A stretch of DNA of 64,000 nucleotides from Microtetraspora sp. NBRC 16547 (GCF_030268965.1 NZ_BSSE01000024.1:1-64000); one strand, 5' to 3'. Positions 8,613 through 16,733 are shown, counted from the stretch's first letter. Program-made: numbers and translations. The notes: generated by a model from the sequence alone, not told the origin.

Positions 8613-9622
8613 AGCAGAACACCTCCGACGGCCATGCTCACCAGCAACGCCAACATGAATGTCAGAGGGACGAACCGGGCCGCGAATGCTCGCCCGAACG
8701 TCCCGATCTGGAGGGCGATCAGCTTCAGGTCCACCATCGGCCCGACCACCAGGAAGGCCAGCTTCGCTGTGGGAGAGAACGCTGTCAGCGACGCCGCCAC
8801 GAAGGCATCCGCCTCCGAGCAGATCGACAGCAGGACGGAGAGCAGCGTGAGTACCAGGACGGAGAGCAGCGGCACATCGGCCACCGCGGTGAGCCAGGAG
8901 CGTGGCACCACGACGTTCAGCGTGGCCGCGGTGAGCCCGCCGACGACCAGGAAGCCTCCGGCATGGAGGAGGTCGTGTTGCGCGGCCTCCCGGAACGCCT
9001 CCCATTTCGACCCGGCGGTGGCCGTACGGGCGGGGACGCGCAACCAGGTGGAGCGGCCGAAGCGGAGCCACAGCCAGCCGACCAGGACGGCCACGATGAG
9101 GGACGCGGCGAACCGCGCGACCGCCATCATCGGCTGGCCGGGGAACGCGACCGCGGTGGCCACCACGACCACTGGGTTGATCGCGGGAGAGGCGAGCAGG
9201 AACGCCAGCGCGGCCGCGGGGGTGACGCCTCGCGACATCAGACCGGAGGCCACCGGGACGGACGCGCACTCGCACCCGGGAAGGACCGCGCCCGCCGCGC
9301 CCGCCACGGGAACCGCAGCGTAGGGATGCCGGGGAAGGGCGCGCGTCCAGAACGAGGCCGGCACGAACGCCGTGATCGCGGCCGACAGCAGCACGCCGAA
9401 GACGAGGAACGGCAGCGCCTGCACGGAGATCGCCACGAAGATCGTCGCCCAGGTCTGGAGCGAGGGGAACGCCAGCAAGGGAGTGAGGACGAACCGCCCG
9501 GCGATCAACAGAATGACGACGGCGGCGAAGATCCATGGCATGGCAGGCGGCGCCGCGGACCTGCGCCCCCACTCTGAGGGGGGCAACTCCGTCGACACAT
9601 CGGCCAGGGTCCGGTCGGGCAT
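8609..9622 (-). CDS. DUF318-family permease (YcgR/YraQ type)
   Basis: A 337-residue polytopic membrane protein with about eight hydrophobic segments. Family hallmarks are the Cys-containing motif GCECASVPVASGLMSRG and its second-half counterpart LSICSEADAFVAASL, followed by GPMVDLKL. The start at 9622 (MPDRTLADV) gives a short soluble N-terminus before the first segment. The gene overlaps the TIGR03943-like gene by 4 bp, so the two probably form one complex. Neighbouring family members have been suggested to export metals or sulfur compounds, but no substrate is established for this one. Confidence 0.88.
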   Translation of the reverse strand: MPDRTLADVSTELPPSEWGRRSAAPPAMPWIFAAVVILLIAGRFVLTPLLAFPSLQTWATIFVAISVQALPFLVFGVLLSAAITAFVPASFWTRALPRHPYAAVPVAGAAGAVLPGCECASVPVASGLMSRGVTPAAALAFLLASPAINPVVVVATAVAFPGQPMMAVARFAASLIVAVLVGWLWLRFGRSTWLRVPARTATAGSKWEAFREAAQHDLLHAGGFLVVGGLTAATLNVVVPRSWLTAVADVPLLSVLVLTLLSVLLSICSEADAFVAASLTAFSPTAKLAFLVVGPMVDLKLIALQIGTFGRAFAARFVPLTFMLALLVSMAVGGVLL

Positions 9623-9708
9623 GTGGTCATCCTGGCAGACCTCCAGCGCCGGTCGGCCTGCCTGTGGATAACCGGCGACAGCCCATGGGGGGGTGGGCCG
9701 GCACGCGG

Positions 9709-10590
9709 TCAGAGCTGGTTCAGCAACCAGCGTGGGCCGGTGAACGACGCTCCGAGGGCTTCCACCCGTCGGCGGAGTTCGCGGTCGGCGGTGACGACGA
9801 GGATCTTCTCCCAGGGCCTCGCATCGCGTACGAGCGCCACGATCGCGTCGTCCCCGCTGCCGGTCGCCTCGACGATCGAGATCCCGGAGACTCCGGAAAC
9901 CTCCGAGACGCCCGTGACGCCTCGGGCGGCGCCCTCGACCACGACGGTCATCCGGGGGAACCACTGGGTGAGGTCGTGCATGTCGTCCGGCGGCCGGCGC
10001 AGGCCGCGCGCCGCGAGCGCGCCGAGTTCGCCGATCAGCCGGGCGGTGGCCGCGGCGCGGTCCCGCCACCAGCCGTGCTCGGCCCGCGCGCCGATGATGT
10101 TGGCCGCGTCGAGGATGACGGTGAGTGGAGTGAGCGCGAGCCGGATCCGCGGCCAGGTCTCGGCGAACCCCGGATGCAGCTTCCTGGCCGCGATCTCGTC
10201 GGCCGCGATCCAGCGCATGTCGGAGCTCTCGCCGTTCGCCGGGGACGCGTCGAGGAGACCCTCGGCCTGGGCGATCACGGTGTGGAACGACCAGCCGCCA
10301 TGATCGTCGAGATAGACGCTCTGGACCCGGAGGAGGTCACCGGTCAGCGCCGCCTCCTCGCGGGCTTCGCGCAGCGCACCGGTGATCGCGTCCTCGTGGC
10401 TGTCGCGTGCGCCGCCGGGCAGCCCCCATGTGCCGCCGTGGTGGCTCCACCAGGAGCGTTTCTGCATCAGGATGTACGGCATGCCGTCCAGGGTGTGGTG
10501 GACGGCGAGCAGGCCGGCCGCGCCGTGGATGCCCCAGTGCCGGTGTCCGCGATCGCACTGGGCCCAACCGTCCCCGTCCTTGGCCGCCAT
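9709..10590 (-). CDS. NUDIX hydrolase fused to NYN/PIN-like domain
   Basis: A 293-residue protein. Residues about 20-135 are a NUDIX domain with an intact Nudix box (GGARDSHEDAITGALREARE plus EAAL). The rest resembles an NYN/PIN-type (YacP-like) RNase domain: VILDAANIIGA at about residue 158 carries the first Asp, then TVVVEG, GSGDDAIVALVRDA with paired acids, and ILVVTADRELRRRVEALGA. The two catalytic modules in one chain suggest nucleotide or RNA-cap clean-up coupled to RNA cleavage, which is inference. A small gene lies 26 bp upstream on the same strand. Confidence 0.85.
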   Translation of the reverse strand: MAAKDGDGWAQCDRGHRHWGIHGAAGLLAVHHTLDGMPYILMQKRSWWSHHGGTWGLPGGARDSHEDAITGALREAREEAALTGDLLRVQSVYLDDHGGWSFHTVIAQAEGLLDASPANGESSDMRWIAADEIAARKLHPGFAETWPRIRLALTPLTVILDAANIIGARAEHGWWRDRAAATARLIGELGALAARGLRRPPDDMHDLTQWFPRMTVVVEGAARGVTGVSEVSGVSGISIVEATGSGDDAIVALVRDARPWEKILVVTADRELRRRVEALGASFTGPRWLLNQL

Positions 10591-10616
10591 GCCCCTCGTC
10601 CTGTCGTGTCAGTGGT

Positions 10617-10868
10617 TCACCACTGCTCGGCCGGGACGCTCGTCCCGGAGGCAAGGTCGTAGAGCACCGCGCCGTCGTCGAGCCGGATGGCCTGGATCTG
10701 CGTCGCCAGTCCGGCGTCTCTGAGCCGGAGTATGGCTTCGTGCGCGTTTTTGGCGTAGTGGTAGCGGTCAGCCGAGGAGAACTCGGGACTCGGCCGCATA
10801 CAGCGGACTTCGAAGCGGTCCGGTGGCCACAACCGGACGGTTGGGCCTGAATTGTTCCAACCCGACAT
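10617..10868 (-). CDS. Small conserved-type hypothetical protein
   Basis: An 83-residue protein (MSGWNNSGPTVRLWPPDR start). It has the central segment YHYAKNAHEAILRLRDAGLATQIQAIRLDDGAVLYDL, which looks like a compact helix followed by strands. There is no signal peptide or membrane segment. It lies 26 bp upstream of the NUDIX-NYN gene on the same strand, so co-transcription is likely. I do not recognise the family. Confidence 0.6.
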   Translation of the reverse strand: MSGWNNSGPTVRLWPPDRFEVRCMRPSPEFSSADRYHYAKNAHEAILRLRDAGLATQIQAIRLDDGAVLYDLASGTSVPAEQW

Positions 10869-11020
10869 CTAGTGCTTCTCCTGTCACGCCGTCGTAAGAC
10901 AAACAGTTGATCCGTGGACCCGGCACGATGGAACGTGACAGGCCCGATTGCCGATCGTTATGGAGTGGTAAGCGATCCTTCCCGTTTCTCTCCCCACATC
11001 CGTTAGCGTGTGAGCCCTCG

Positions 11021-11057
11021 CTCGCGATTCCCGGCGGCTCCGGGCATCGCGAGTTTT
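11021..11057 (+). terminator. Rho-independent-type terminator 1
   Basis: An 8-bp outer stem (CTCGCGAT / ATCGCGAG) with an inner CCCGG/CCGGG stem, followed directly by TTTT. It is oriented for plus-strand transcription, although no plus gene is annotated upstream. Confidence 0.5.
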
Positions 11058-11072
11058 CATAGCACGGCACAG

Positions 11073-11115
11073 ACGCCCGCCCCTTCGGCCGAAGGAGCGG
11101 GCGTACGCGTTTTCA
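11073..11115 (+). terminator. Rho-independent-type terminator 2
   Basis: An outer stem ACGCCCGC / GCGGGCGT (11073-11080 with 11097-11104) and an inner stem CCTTCGG / CCGAAGG. It is followed by ACGCGTTTTCAT, repeating the GTTTTCAT tail of the first hairpin. Confidence 0.45.
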
Positions 11116-11249
11116 TGACGATGCTCCCCCCTGACCGTGGCAGTATTCGCCCCTTCCGCAGCCGGCCGAACTCCGGCGACGGCGGGACCAGAGATCAGCG
11201 TGACACGGCCGGTCCCGCTTGCACCAGTGCGATTCCCGGCGCGGGACGT

Positions 11250-12011
11250 CTACTTGCCGCTCTTCGAGAAGTGCTGGTAGTCCTTCGCGCCCGACCAGGA
11301 GCCGCCCCAGCCCCAGCCGATCGTCGAGAAAGTCCGGACCACCCGGTCGCCCGCGTTGATCACGCCGGGCTTGTGGAGCGGGCGCTTGACGTACGCGTCG
11401 GCGTTGCTGTGCGCGTGCGACCCGTTCGCGTACACGTACGGGTTCTCAAGGGGGTTGAGGTCGATCGCCTGGCCGTACGCGTGCTCGGACCAGCTGGTCG
11501 ACCCCGTGGCGGCCCGGCAGTTGAACGCCGAGGTGTTGTCCGCGTCGATCGAGTCGTAGTCACTGCCCTTGTAGGCGTCGATCGGCTCCATCTTGCGGAT
11601 CGGATAGCGGTAGCCGTAGAGCTTCTTGAAGACCGAGACGACGTCGTCGGCGACGGCCTGGTTGACGACGAGCCTGCCGGTGTGCGGCTTGCCGTCGAAG
11701 CCCCAGTGAGTCATCGTGATCATGCGCAGGTCGCTCAGCTGGACCGGGCATCCCGGCCGCCAGGAGTACGCCACCTGATCCCGCGTCACCTTCGTCACCT
11801 CGGCCGAGAACGGAGGAGGACCGGAAGGAGACGGTTTCCCCGTCGCGCTCGGACTCTCCGTCGGGGCCGCTGTGGGAGCCGCCGTCGCGTTCCCCGAGGG
11901 TGTGACCGTCGCCGGAGGGGGCATCACCGACTTCACCTCGGTGCTGCACGCCGTCGCCCCGGCAATGGCCAACATCACTATCGCTGATCTGCGGAAACGT
12001 GTGGTAGCCAT
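11250..12011 (-). CDS. Secreted M15-type D-Ala-D-Ala carboxypeptidase-like protein
   Basis: A 253-residue protein. The N-terminal hydrophobic segment ends in ATAC, a plausible lipobox, so it is probably a lipoprotein. A Pro/Ser/Thr-rich wall-spanning linker (about 28-70) leads to a Peptidase_M15_4-like domain. Zinc-site signatures are SEHAYGQAIDLN (H and D ligands) and DYQHFS near the C-terminus; RMITMTHWGFDG fits the family strand. It probably trims peptidoglycan stem peptides outside the membrane. It is divergent from the lgt-like operon, with starts 71 bp apart. Confidence 0.85.
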   Translation of the reverse strand: MATTRFRRSAIVMLAIAGATACSTEVKSVMPPPATVTPSGNATAAPTAAPTESPSATGKPSPSGPPPFSAEVTKVTRDQVAYSWRPGCPVQLSDLRMITMTHWGFDGKPHTGRLVVNQAVADDVVSVFKKLYGYRYPIRKMEPIDAYKGSDYDSIDADNTSAFNCRAATGSTSWSEHAYGQAIDLNPLENPYVYANGSHAHSNADAYVKRPLHKPGVINAGDRVVRTFSTIGWGWGGSWSGAKDYQHFSKSGK

Positions 12012-12082
12012 ACGTCAGCGTAACCCCGCCGTCACCCCCGGATCGGCCGATCGCGGCATCGGGATCGTCGGAGTGCCCCGCT

Positions 12083-12925
12083 ATGGTGGCGATCGTGCTT
12101 CCCGAGCTGCGCTTCGGCGGACTGGCCGTCCCCACCCACGGCTTCTTCGTCGGTCTCGGTGTGGTCCTGGCGGCCGTGGTCTTCGTTCTGGAGGCCCGCC
12201 GCAGGGGCGCGTTGCACGAGGACTCGCTGGTCGCGGTCACCGGAGCGCTTGTAGGCGGCGCGATCGGGATGCGCCTGTCCGGCTGGGCCGAGCACCTGGA
12301 CCCGCGGCTGAACCCCAGCCTCCTCGAAGCGTGGATGTTCGGCTCGCGCAGCATTCTCGGCGGCCTCACCGGAGCCTACGCCGGAGTGCTGATCGCCAAG
12401 CGGATCATCGGCTACCGCGGCAAGACGGGCGACCTGTTCGCCCCCGCCGTCGCGCTCGGCATGGCCGTGGGCCGGATCGGCTGCTTCCTCACCGAGGCGC
12501 CCGGGCGTCCCACGAGTCTTCCCTGGGGCGTGCACGCGCCCGCCTCCGTCCCGGAGTGCCCCGGCTGTCTCGCCGGGCAGGCCATGCATCCGTCCTTCCT
12601 GTACGAGATCGTCTTCCAGCTGGCCGCGTTCTGCGCCCTGCTCTGGGCCCGCGACCGGGTCGACCGGCCGGGCGAGCTGTTCACGCTGTACGTCGGCGCG
12701 TACGCGGTTTTCCGGTTCCTGGTGGAGTTCACCAGGGCGAACGAGACGGTCTGGCTTGATCTGACCCGGCCGCAGTGGTTCCTCGTTCCCGGCCTCGTGC
12801 TCGTCTTCCTCAGACTGCTGTCCGGCTATCGGCGTGGTTATTACGACATGCTGGTACACAAGAGAGACCGCTGGACCTACACGCGACAGGAGGAGGGCGC
12901 CTCCCCGGCCCCGAAGACGCCATGA
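12083..12925 (+). CDS. Lgt-family diacylglyceryl transferase paralogue
   Basis: A 280-residue polytopic protein of the prolipoprotein diacylglyceryl transferase family: about seven membrane segments, the GRIGCF region at 130-135, GRPTSLPWG after it, and the C-terminal FRFLVEFTR block. Two positions considered critical in E. coli Lgt appear changed. Its HGGLIG motif (His103) aligns with LGGLTG here (Leu92), and the Asn of GRxGN is Cys134. The alignment was made by eye. The gene is not beside trp genes, the usual place of the housekeeping lgt, so it is probably a paralogue with another substrate or activity. It heads an operon of four genes, each overlapping the next by 4 bp. Confidence 0.85.
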   Translation: MVAIVLPELRFGGLAVPTHGFFVGLGVVLAAVVFVLEARRRGALHEDSLVAVTGALVGGAIGMRLSGWAEHLDPRLNPSLLEAWMFGSRSILGGLTGAYAGVLIAKRIIGYRGKTGDLFAPAVALGMAVGRIGCFLTEAPGRPTSLPWGVHAPASVPECPGCLAGQAMHPSFLYEIVFQLAAFCALLWARDRVDRPGELFTLYVGAYAVFRFLVEFTRANETVWLDLTRPQWFLVPGLVLVFLRLLSGYRRGYYDMLVHKRDRWTYTRQEEGASPAPKTP

Positions 12926-13425
12926 CGACTCCCCCCGAGCCTCCCGGCGGACCCCAGGACGACCGGGGCCCCGAGCCCGGCCCGCCACAGGGATCCCACG
13001 GACCCGGTTTCCAGGGACCCCAAGGACCTCAAGGACCCCAAGGTCCTCAGGGGCCGTACGGACCGCCGCCGCCCGGCTACGGCTGGCCGCCGCCTCCGCG
13101 GCCGCAGAAGAGCTCCACAGGACTCGTCGTCGGCATGACCTTCGTCGGGTTCGCGATCTTCATAGTGATCAATCTGATGGCCTTCTTGCTGACGCTGGGC
13201 ATCGCGGACGGCATCGGCGACCACAAGACGCTGGTCGTCGGCGTGGCCGCGCTGATCCTGGCGGCCATCGCGCTCGGCGGTGGCGCCGGGCTCATCTTCC
13301 TGCGCAGGCCGTGGAGCAAGGGGCTCGGCCTCGGCCTCATGATCGGCTGGGCGCTCGTCTCGATCGTCTCCGTCGGGTTCTGCACCGGGATCAACCCGGA
13401 AATCTACAGTGGTGGTGTCCTGTGA
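12922..13425 (+). CDS. Pro/Gly/Gln-rich three-TM membrane protein
   Basis: A 167-residue protein whose ATG overlaps the lgt-like stop (ATGA). Residues 1-58 are disordered, with a GPQ repeat run followed by PYGPPPPGYGWPPPPRP. Three hydrophobic helices follow (MTFVGFAIFIVINLMAFLLT; LVVGVAALILAAIALGGGAG; LGLMIGWALVSIVSVGF). It has no catalytic motif. The position between an Lgt paralogue and a radical SAM enzyme suggests a membrane anchor or substrate presenter for them. That is inference. Confidence 0.8.
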   Translation: MTTPPEPPGGPQDDRGPEPGPPQGSHGPGFQGPQGPQGPQGPQGPYGPPPPGYGWPPPPRPQKSSTGLVVGMTFVGFAIFIVINLMAFLLTLGIADGIGDHKTLVVGVAALILAAIALGGGAGLIFLRRPWSKGLGLGLMIGWALVSIVSVGFCTGINPEIYSGGVL

Positions 13426-14987
13426 GCGGAATGCCCCTGCGCGGTGATCGGATCCTGCGCTACGTCAACGCGTTCTGTCCCCGTTGTCACGACGAGCGTC
13501 CGGATCGGCCGCTCGACCAGGTACCCCGGCTCTCGGGCTGGCTGGCCGCCAGGAACGACCGCGTCTACCTGGAGCGCGGCTGCCGTACGCACGGCATGGT
13601 CCGCACGCTGTACGACGAGGATCCGGAGATCCTCGCCTATCTCGAAGAATGGACCGCTCCCACGAAGGCGCACATCCCCGACGTCGCGGGAAACTTCGCC
13701 CCCGTTCCGGAGGCGTACCTGCGGGGGCTCCCCGAGATGCAGACCCAGCACACCTGCATCCTGCTCGAGGACATCGCCGAGACCTGCAATCTCCGCTGCC
13801 CGACCTGCTTCACCGAGTCCTCGCCCGACCTGCGCGGCGTGGTGCCGGTCGAGGAGATCCTGGCCAGTGTGGACCAGCGGCTCGCCCGCGAGAACGGCCG
13901 CATCGACGTCCTCATGTTGAGCGGGGGCGAGCCGACCCTGCACCCCGCGCTGCCCGAGCTGCTCGAACGGCTGGCGTCCCGGCCCATCACCCGCATCCTG
14001 ATCAACACCAACGGCGTCCTCGTGGCCAGGGACGACGCCCTGCTCGACCTCCTGACCGAGCACCGGGAGCGGGTCGAGATCTACCTCCAGTACGACGGAG
14101 TCTCCGCGGAGGCGTCCCGCCACCACCGGGGTGGTGACCTGCGGCGCTTCAAGGAGCAGGCGCTCGAACGGCTCTCCGGGCGAGAGATCTTCACCACGCT
14201 CGTGATGACCGCCGCCCTCGGCGTGAACGACGGCGAGATCGGCGATGTCGTACGGCTGGCGCTCGACACGCCGTACGTCGGCGGGGTGTCGATTCAGCCC
14301 CAGTTCGGGTCGGGCCGCTCCGGGCTGATCGATCCGATGGACCGGCTGACCCACACCGGCGTGCTGAAGCGGCTCGGCCCGCAGACGGACGGCCTGGTCA
14401 CCTGGCGTGACCTGACCGCGTTGCCGTGCTCCCACCCGCACTGCTGCTCGGTCGGCTACATGCTCAAGGACGACGCCGGCAGCTGGCGGTCCCTGACCGC
14501 GCTCATCGGCCACGACCGATTGAAGGAGAACCTCGGCCTGGTCTCCAATCGGATCGCCGACTCGGAGATTCCGCGCGAGCTGCGCCTCGCCGTACAGGAG
14601 TCGCTGCTGGGGTTGCTGTCCGAGCAGTCGTCGCTGTCCCACCCGGAGATCGGCAATGTCTGGCGCGACATCTGCGAGAACTGCGATCTCGGCATGTCCA
14701 CGTTGCTGACCCTCGCGTCGTCGGCGTTGCCCGGCCGTAAGCGACGCCTACGGCGCCTGCTCGGGGAGCGGGTGGTCCGCATCACGGTCAAGCCGTTCAT
14801 GGACATGTCGACCATGATCGAGGAGCGGTTGACCCAGTGCTGCGTGCACGTCGGCACCCGCCCCGACCAGGACCAGTGCGCGCCCTTCTGTGCGGTGCAG
14901 GCGTGGCCGGCGCTCGCCCGCCAGCGCCTGTCCGCGGTCGCCTCGGTCGACTCCGGCGTACGGCTCCCGTTGGTGGAGATCACATGA
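13422..14987 (+). CDS. Radical SAM protein of the MJ0619/tetraether-synthase-like group
   Basis: A 521-residue protein from GTG 13422 (overlapping the previous stop as GTGA; ATG 13431 is an alternative). An N-terminal Cys knuckle, CPRC at 19-22 with a later CRTHG, precedes the radical SAM site CNLRCPTC (Cys122, 126, 129). The glycine-rich SAM motif LSGGEPTLHP follows. Later cysteines (CSHPHCC, CENCD, QCCVHVG, CAPFC) could hold auxiliary iron-sulfur clusters. The length, the N-terminal knuckle and the extra Cys sets match the MJ0619 group, which includes archaeal tetraether synthase (acyl/alkyl chain coupling) and a proposed pterin methylase. The substrate here is unknown. The operon partner is an Lgt paralogue, which points to a lipid substrate. 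Confidence 0.85.
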   Translation: MSGMPLRGDRILRYVNAFCPRCHDERPDRPLDQVPRLSGWLAARNDRVYLERGCRTHGMVRTLYDEDPEILAYLEEWTAPTKAHIPDVAGNFAPVPEAYLRGLPEMQTQHTCILLEDIAETCNLRCPTCFTESSPDLRGVVPVEEILASVDQRLARENGRIDVLMLSGGEPTLHPALPELLERLASRPITRILINTNGVLVARDDALLDLLTEHRERVEIYLQYDGVSAEASRHHRGGDLRRFKEQALERLSGREIFTTLVMTAALGVNDGEIGDVVRLALDTPYVGGVSIQPQFGSGRSGLIDPMDRLTHTGVLKRLGPQTDGLVTWRDLTALPCSHPHCCSVGYMLKDDAGSWRSLTALIGHDRLKENLGLVSNRIADSEIPRELRLAVQESLLGLLSEQSSLSHPEIGNVWRDICENCDLGMSTLLTLASSALPGRKRRLRRLLGERVVRITVKPFMDMSTMIEERLTQCCVHVGTRPDQDQCAPFCAVQAWPALARQRLSAVASVDSGVRLPLVEIT

Positions 14988-15505
14988 GACGGGGAGAGAC
15001 GCCGGACGAGCCGAAGCCGCCGCTGATCGGGGTGGTCTACCAGGAGGCGCTCGCGGCGCAGGCAGCCGCGGCGGACAGATCGATGACAAACGAATCTACG
15101 ACAAACGAATCTACGACGAACGGATCTACGACGAACGGATCGACGCGCGACGGGTACGCGACCAGCGGGTCCTCGAGGCCCGGGTCATCCGCTTACGGAT
15201 CCCCGAGCGGGTCCGCGAGCGGATCCGGGCCCTACGGAGGAGGCCGGAGGGGGCCGGTCGGCGCGCCGCCGTTCGATCCGTTGCGGCTCTGCGTCTACGC
15301 GACCGTGGCCCTGCTGGGCTGGCTGCTGGGCCCGTTGGCGGTGATCGGGTTCGCCGCCGTCGGGTTCGTGGGGTACGTCCGGGCCCGCCGGGCGGGGCTT
15401 GTCCGGAGCAAGTGCCTGCTGCGCGACACGCGGCTGGTTCTGGCCTACCTCGCCCTCATCGTCGTCGCCGCGACCGCCGCCCTCGTCCTGCGGTTCTTCG
15501 GCTGA
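14984..15505 (+). CDS. Two-TM protein with Ser/Thr/Asn repeat, last gene of lgt-like operon
   Basis: A 173-residue protein starting at ATG 14984, overlapping the radical SAM stop (ATGA). The N-terminal 30 residues are conserved-looking (LIGVVYQEALAAQ). A low-complexity run of ESTTN/GSTTN units follows, then a Gly/Ser-rich stretch. The C-terminal half holds two or three hydrophobic helices (LCVYATVALLGWLLGPLAVIG; LVLAYLALIVVAATAALVL). The stop codon lies only 6 bp from the IS605 right end at 15511, so the native 3' end may have been affected by that insertion. The function is unknown. Confidence 0.75.
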   Translation: MRRGETPDEPKPPLIGVVYQEALAAQAAAADRSMTNESTTNESTTNGSTTNGSTRDGYATSGSSRPGSSAYGSPSGSASGSGPYGGGRRGPVGAPPFDPLRLCVYATVALLGWLLGPLAVIGFAAVGFVGYVRARRAGLVRSKCLLRDTRLVLAYLALIVVAATAALVLRFFG

Positions 15506-15510
15506 ATCGC

Positions 15511-15572
15511 GTCAGCTTCTCGGCCCTGAAGGGCCGAGCTTGCAGCTCCTCGCCGTACCTGGCGGGTACGGG
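15511..15572 (-). ncRNA. Candidate TnpB omega-RNA scaffold / IS right end
   Basis: In IS605 elements the guide RNA of TnpB comes from the region at and beyond the tnpB stop, ending at the element's right end, with the guide in flanking DNA. Here that region contains the 8-bp hairpin with TGAA loop at 15519-15538. Transcribed on the minus strand, the guide would begin at about 15510 and read into the 3' end of the 14984-15505 gene. Structure and position are seen; the RNA itself is inferred. Confidence 0.45.
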
Positions 15573-16733
15573 TCAGGCCGCGTCGTCGGCAGCGTGACTC
15601 ACTGCCCAGCCCGTGACACCGCGCGAGGCGATGTTGCGGGCCGCGTTGACGTCGGCGTGCTCAGCGAAGCCGCACGACGTACAGGAGAAGGTTGCCTGGC
15701 CCGGCCGGTTGGCCTTGTCCACATGCCCGCAGGCCGAGCAGGTTTGGGAGGTGTAGGCCGGATCGATGTGGATCACGGCGACCCCGTGCCGGGCCGCCTT
15801 GTAGGCGATGAAGCTCCCCAACTGGTGGAAACTCCAGGAGTGCAGCGTGACCCGCTGGGGCTTGCGGAGCCGTACCCGGTCACGGATGCCGCCCAGGTCT
15901 TCCAGGGCGATGCCGCGTCCGGTGCGTTCTGCCTCGGTCACGATGCGTTTGGCGATGCGGTGATTGGTATCGGCGGCGAACCGCGCCTCCTTGCGGCGGC
16001 GCTTCTTCAGCAGCCGTTTGGCGGACCTGGTGGCCTTGGCCTGCAACCGGCGGCGCAGCTCCCGGTTGCGGTGGCGGACCGCGTTCAGGCCCTTACCGCA
16101 GTGGCGGGCGCCGTCACTGGTGGTGGCAATGTTGGCGATGCCCAGATCCACCCCTATGAAGGCGTCGGGTTCGGCGACCGGAACATCGGGGATCTCGCAG
16201 GTCGCGTACAGGAACCACATGCCGTCCCGGCAGACCAGGTCGGACTCGCCCTTCCGGTACAAGGCGAGCGTCTTGAGCTGGTCGGCCGACCCGGTGAACG
16301 CGACATTCTTCAACCGGCCGGCCGTGGTCCAGATCGACACCATGCGCGCGTCGATCTGCCAGGACAGGCAGCGGTCATCGAACGACTGCGCGGCACCGGC
16401 GCGGAAGACGATCGGTTTACTCTCGGCCCGCGCGCGGCGCCGGGAGCCTTCCGGTCCCAGGTTCCCGGCCCGGATGTTGGCTTTCAGTGTGGTGTAGGCG
16501 TCGGCGACCTTCTTGATCACATGCTGGGCGGCCTGCGCCCCCAACCCGCGCGCTTTCACCTCGCGATAGGTGTGCTTGCGCAGCGCGTACTCGCGCCGGT
16601 CCCCGGTCGTGAACGCGGTCGCCGAGGCGAAGTTCGCGGCGTCGTTGCAGGCGCGCAGGGTCGCCTCCAACGACGCCGCCTGCTCGGGCGTCGGCCGCAG
16701 CCTCACCTGCACCACCAGCTTCACATCGAACAC
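15573..16733 (-). CDS. tnpB: TnpB RNA-guided nuclease / IS605 OrfB
   Basis: About 386 residues from GTG 16733. An N-terminal OrfB helix-turn-helix-like domain precedes a RuvC nuclease with all three acids: Asp in FIGVDLGIAN, Glu in ALEDLGGIR and Asp in HADVNAARNI. The zinc ribbon CSAC / CTSC lies between the last two. Basic helices (RNRELRRRLQAK; RLLKKRRRKEARF) are typical. In characterised homologues TnpB uses an RNA from the element's right end to cut DNA next to a short target motif, which helps retain the IS. Nothing visible disables it. It is divergent from tnpA. Confidence 0.93.
   Translation of the reverse strand: MFDVKLVVQVRLRPTPEQAASLEATLRACNDAANFASATAFTTGDRREYALRKHTYREVKARGLGAQAAQHVIKKVADAYTTLKANIRAGNLGPEGSRRRARAESKPIVFRAGAAQSFDDRCLSWQIDARMVSIWTTAGRLKNVAFTGSADQLKTLALYRKGESDLVCRDGMWFLYATCEIPDVPVAEPDAFIGVDLGIANIATTSDGARHCGKGLNAVRHRNRELRRRLQAKATRSAKRLLKKRRRKEARFAADTNHRIAKRIVTEAERTGRGIALEDLGGIRDRVRLRKPQRVTLHSWSFHQLGSFIAYKAARHGVAVIHIDPAYTSQTCSACGHVDKANRPGQATFSCTSCGFAEHADVNAARNIASRGVTGWAVSHAADDAA

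Larger units (their letters stand above)
10869..11249. other. Gene-free stretch with two plus-facing hairpins
   Basis: No protein frame is supported here. Both flanking genes are on the minus strand, yet two terminator-like hairpins (11021-11057 and 11073-11115) face the plus direction, each followed by GTTTTCAT. The DNA from about 10890 to 11020 could therefore hold a small plus-strand RNA. No clear promoter can be assigned. Confidence 0.4.

Noticed and set aside
15573-16733. Cas12-type effector
   Set aside because: Length, tnpA partner and IS end hairpins identify it as IS605 TnpB.
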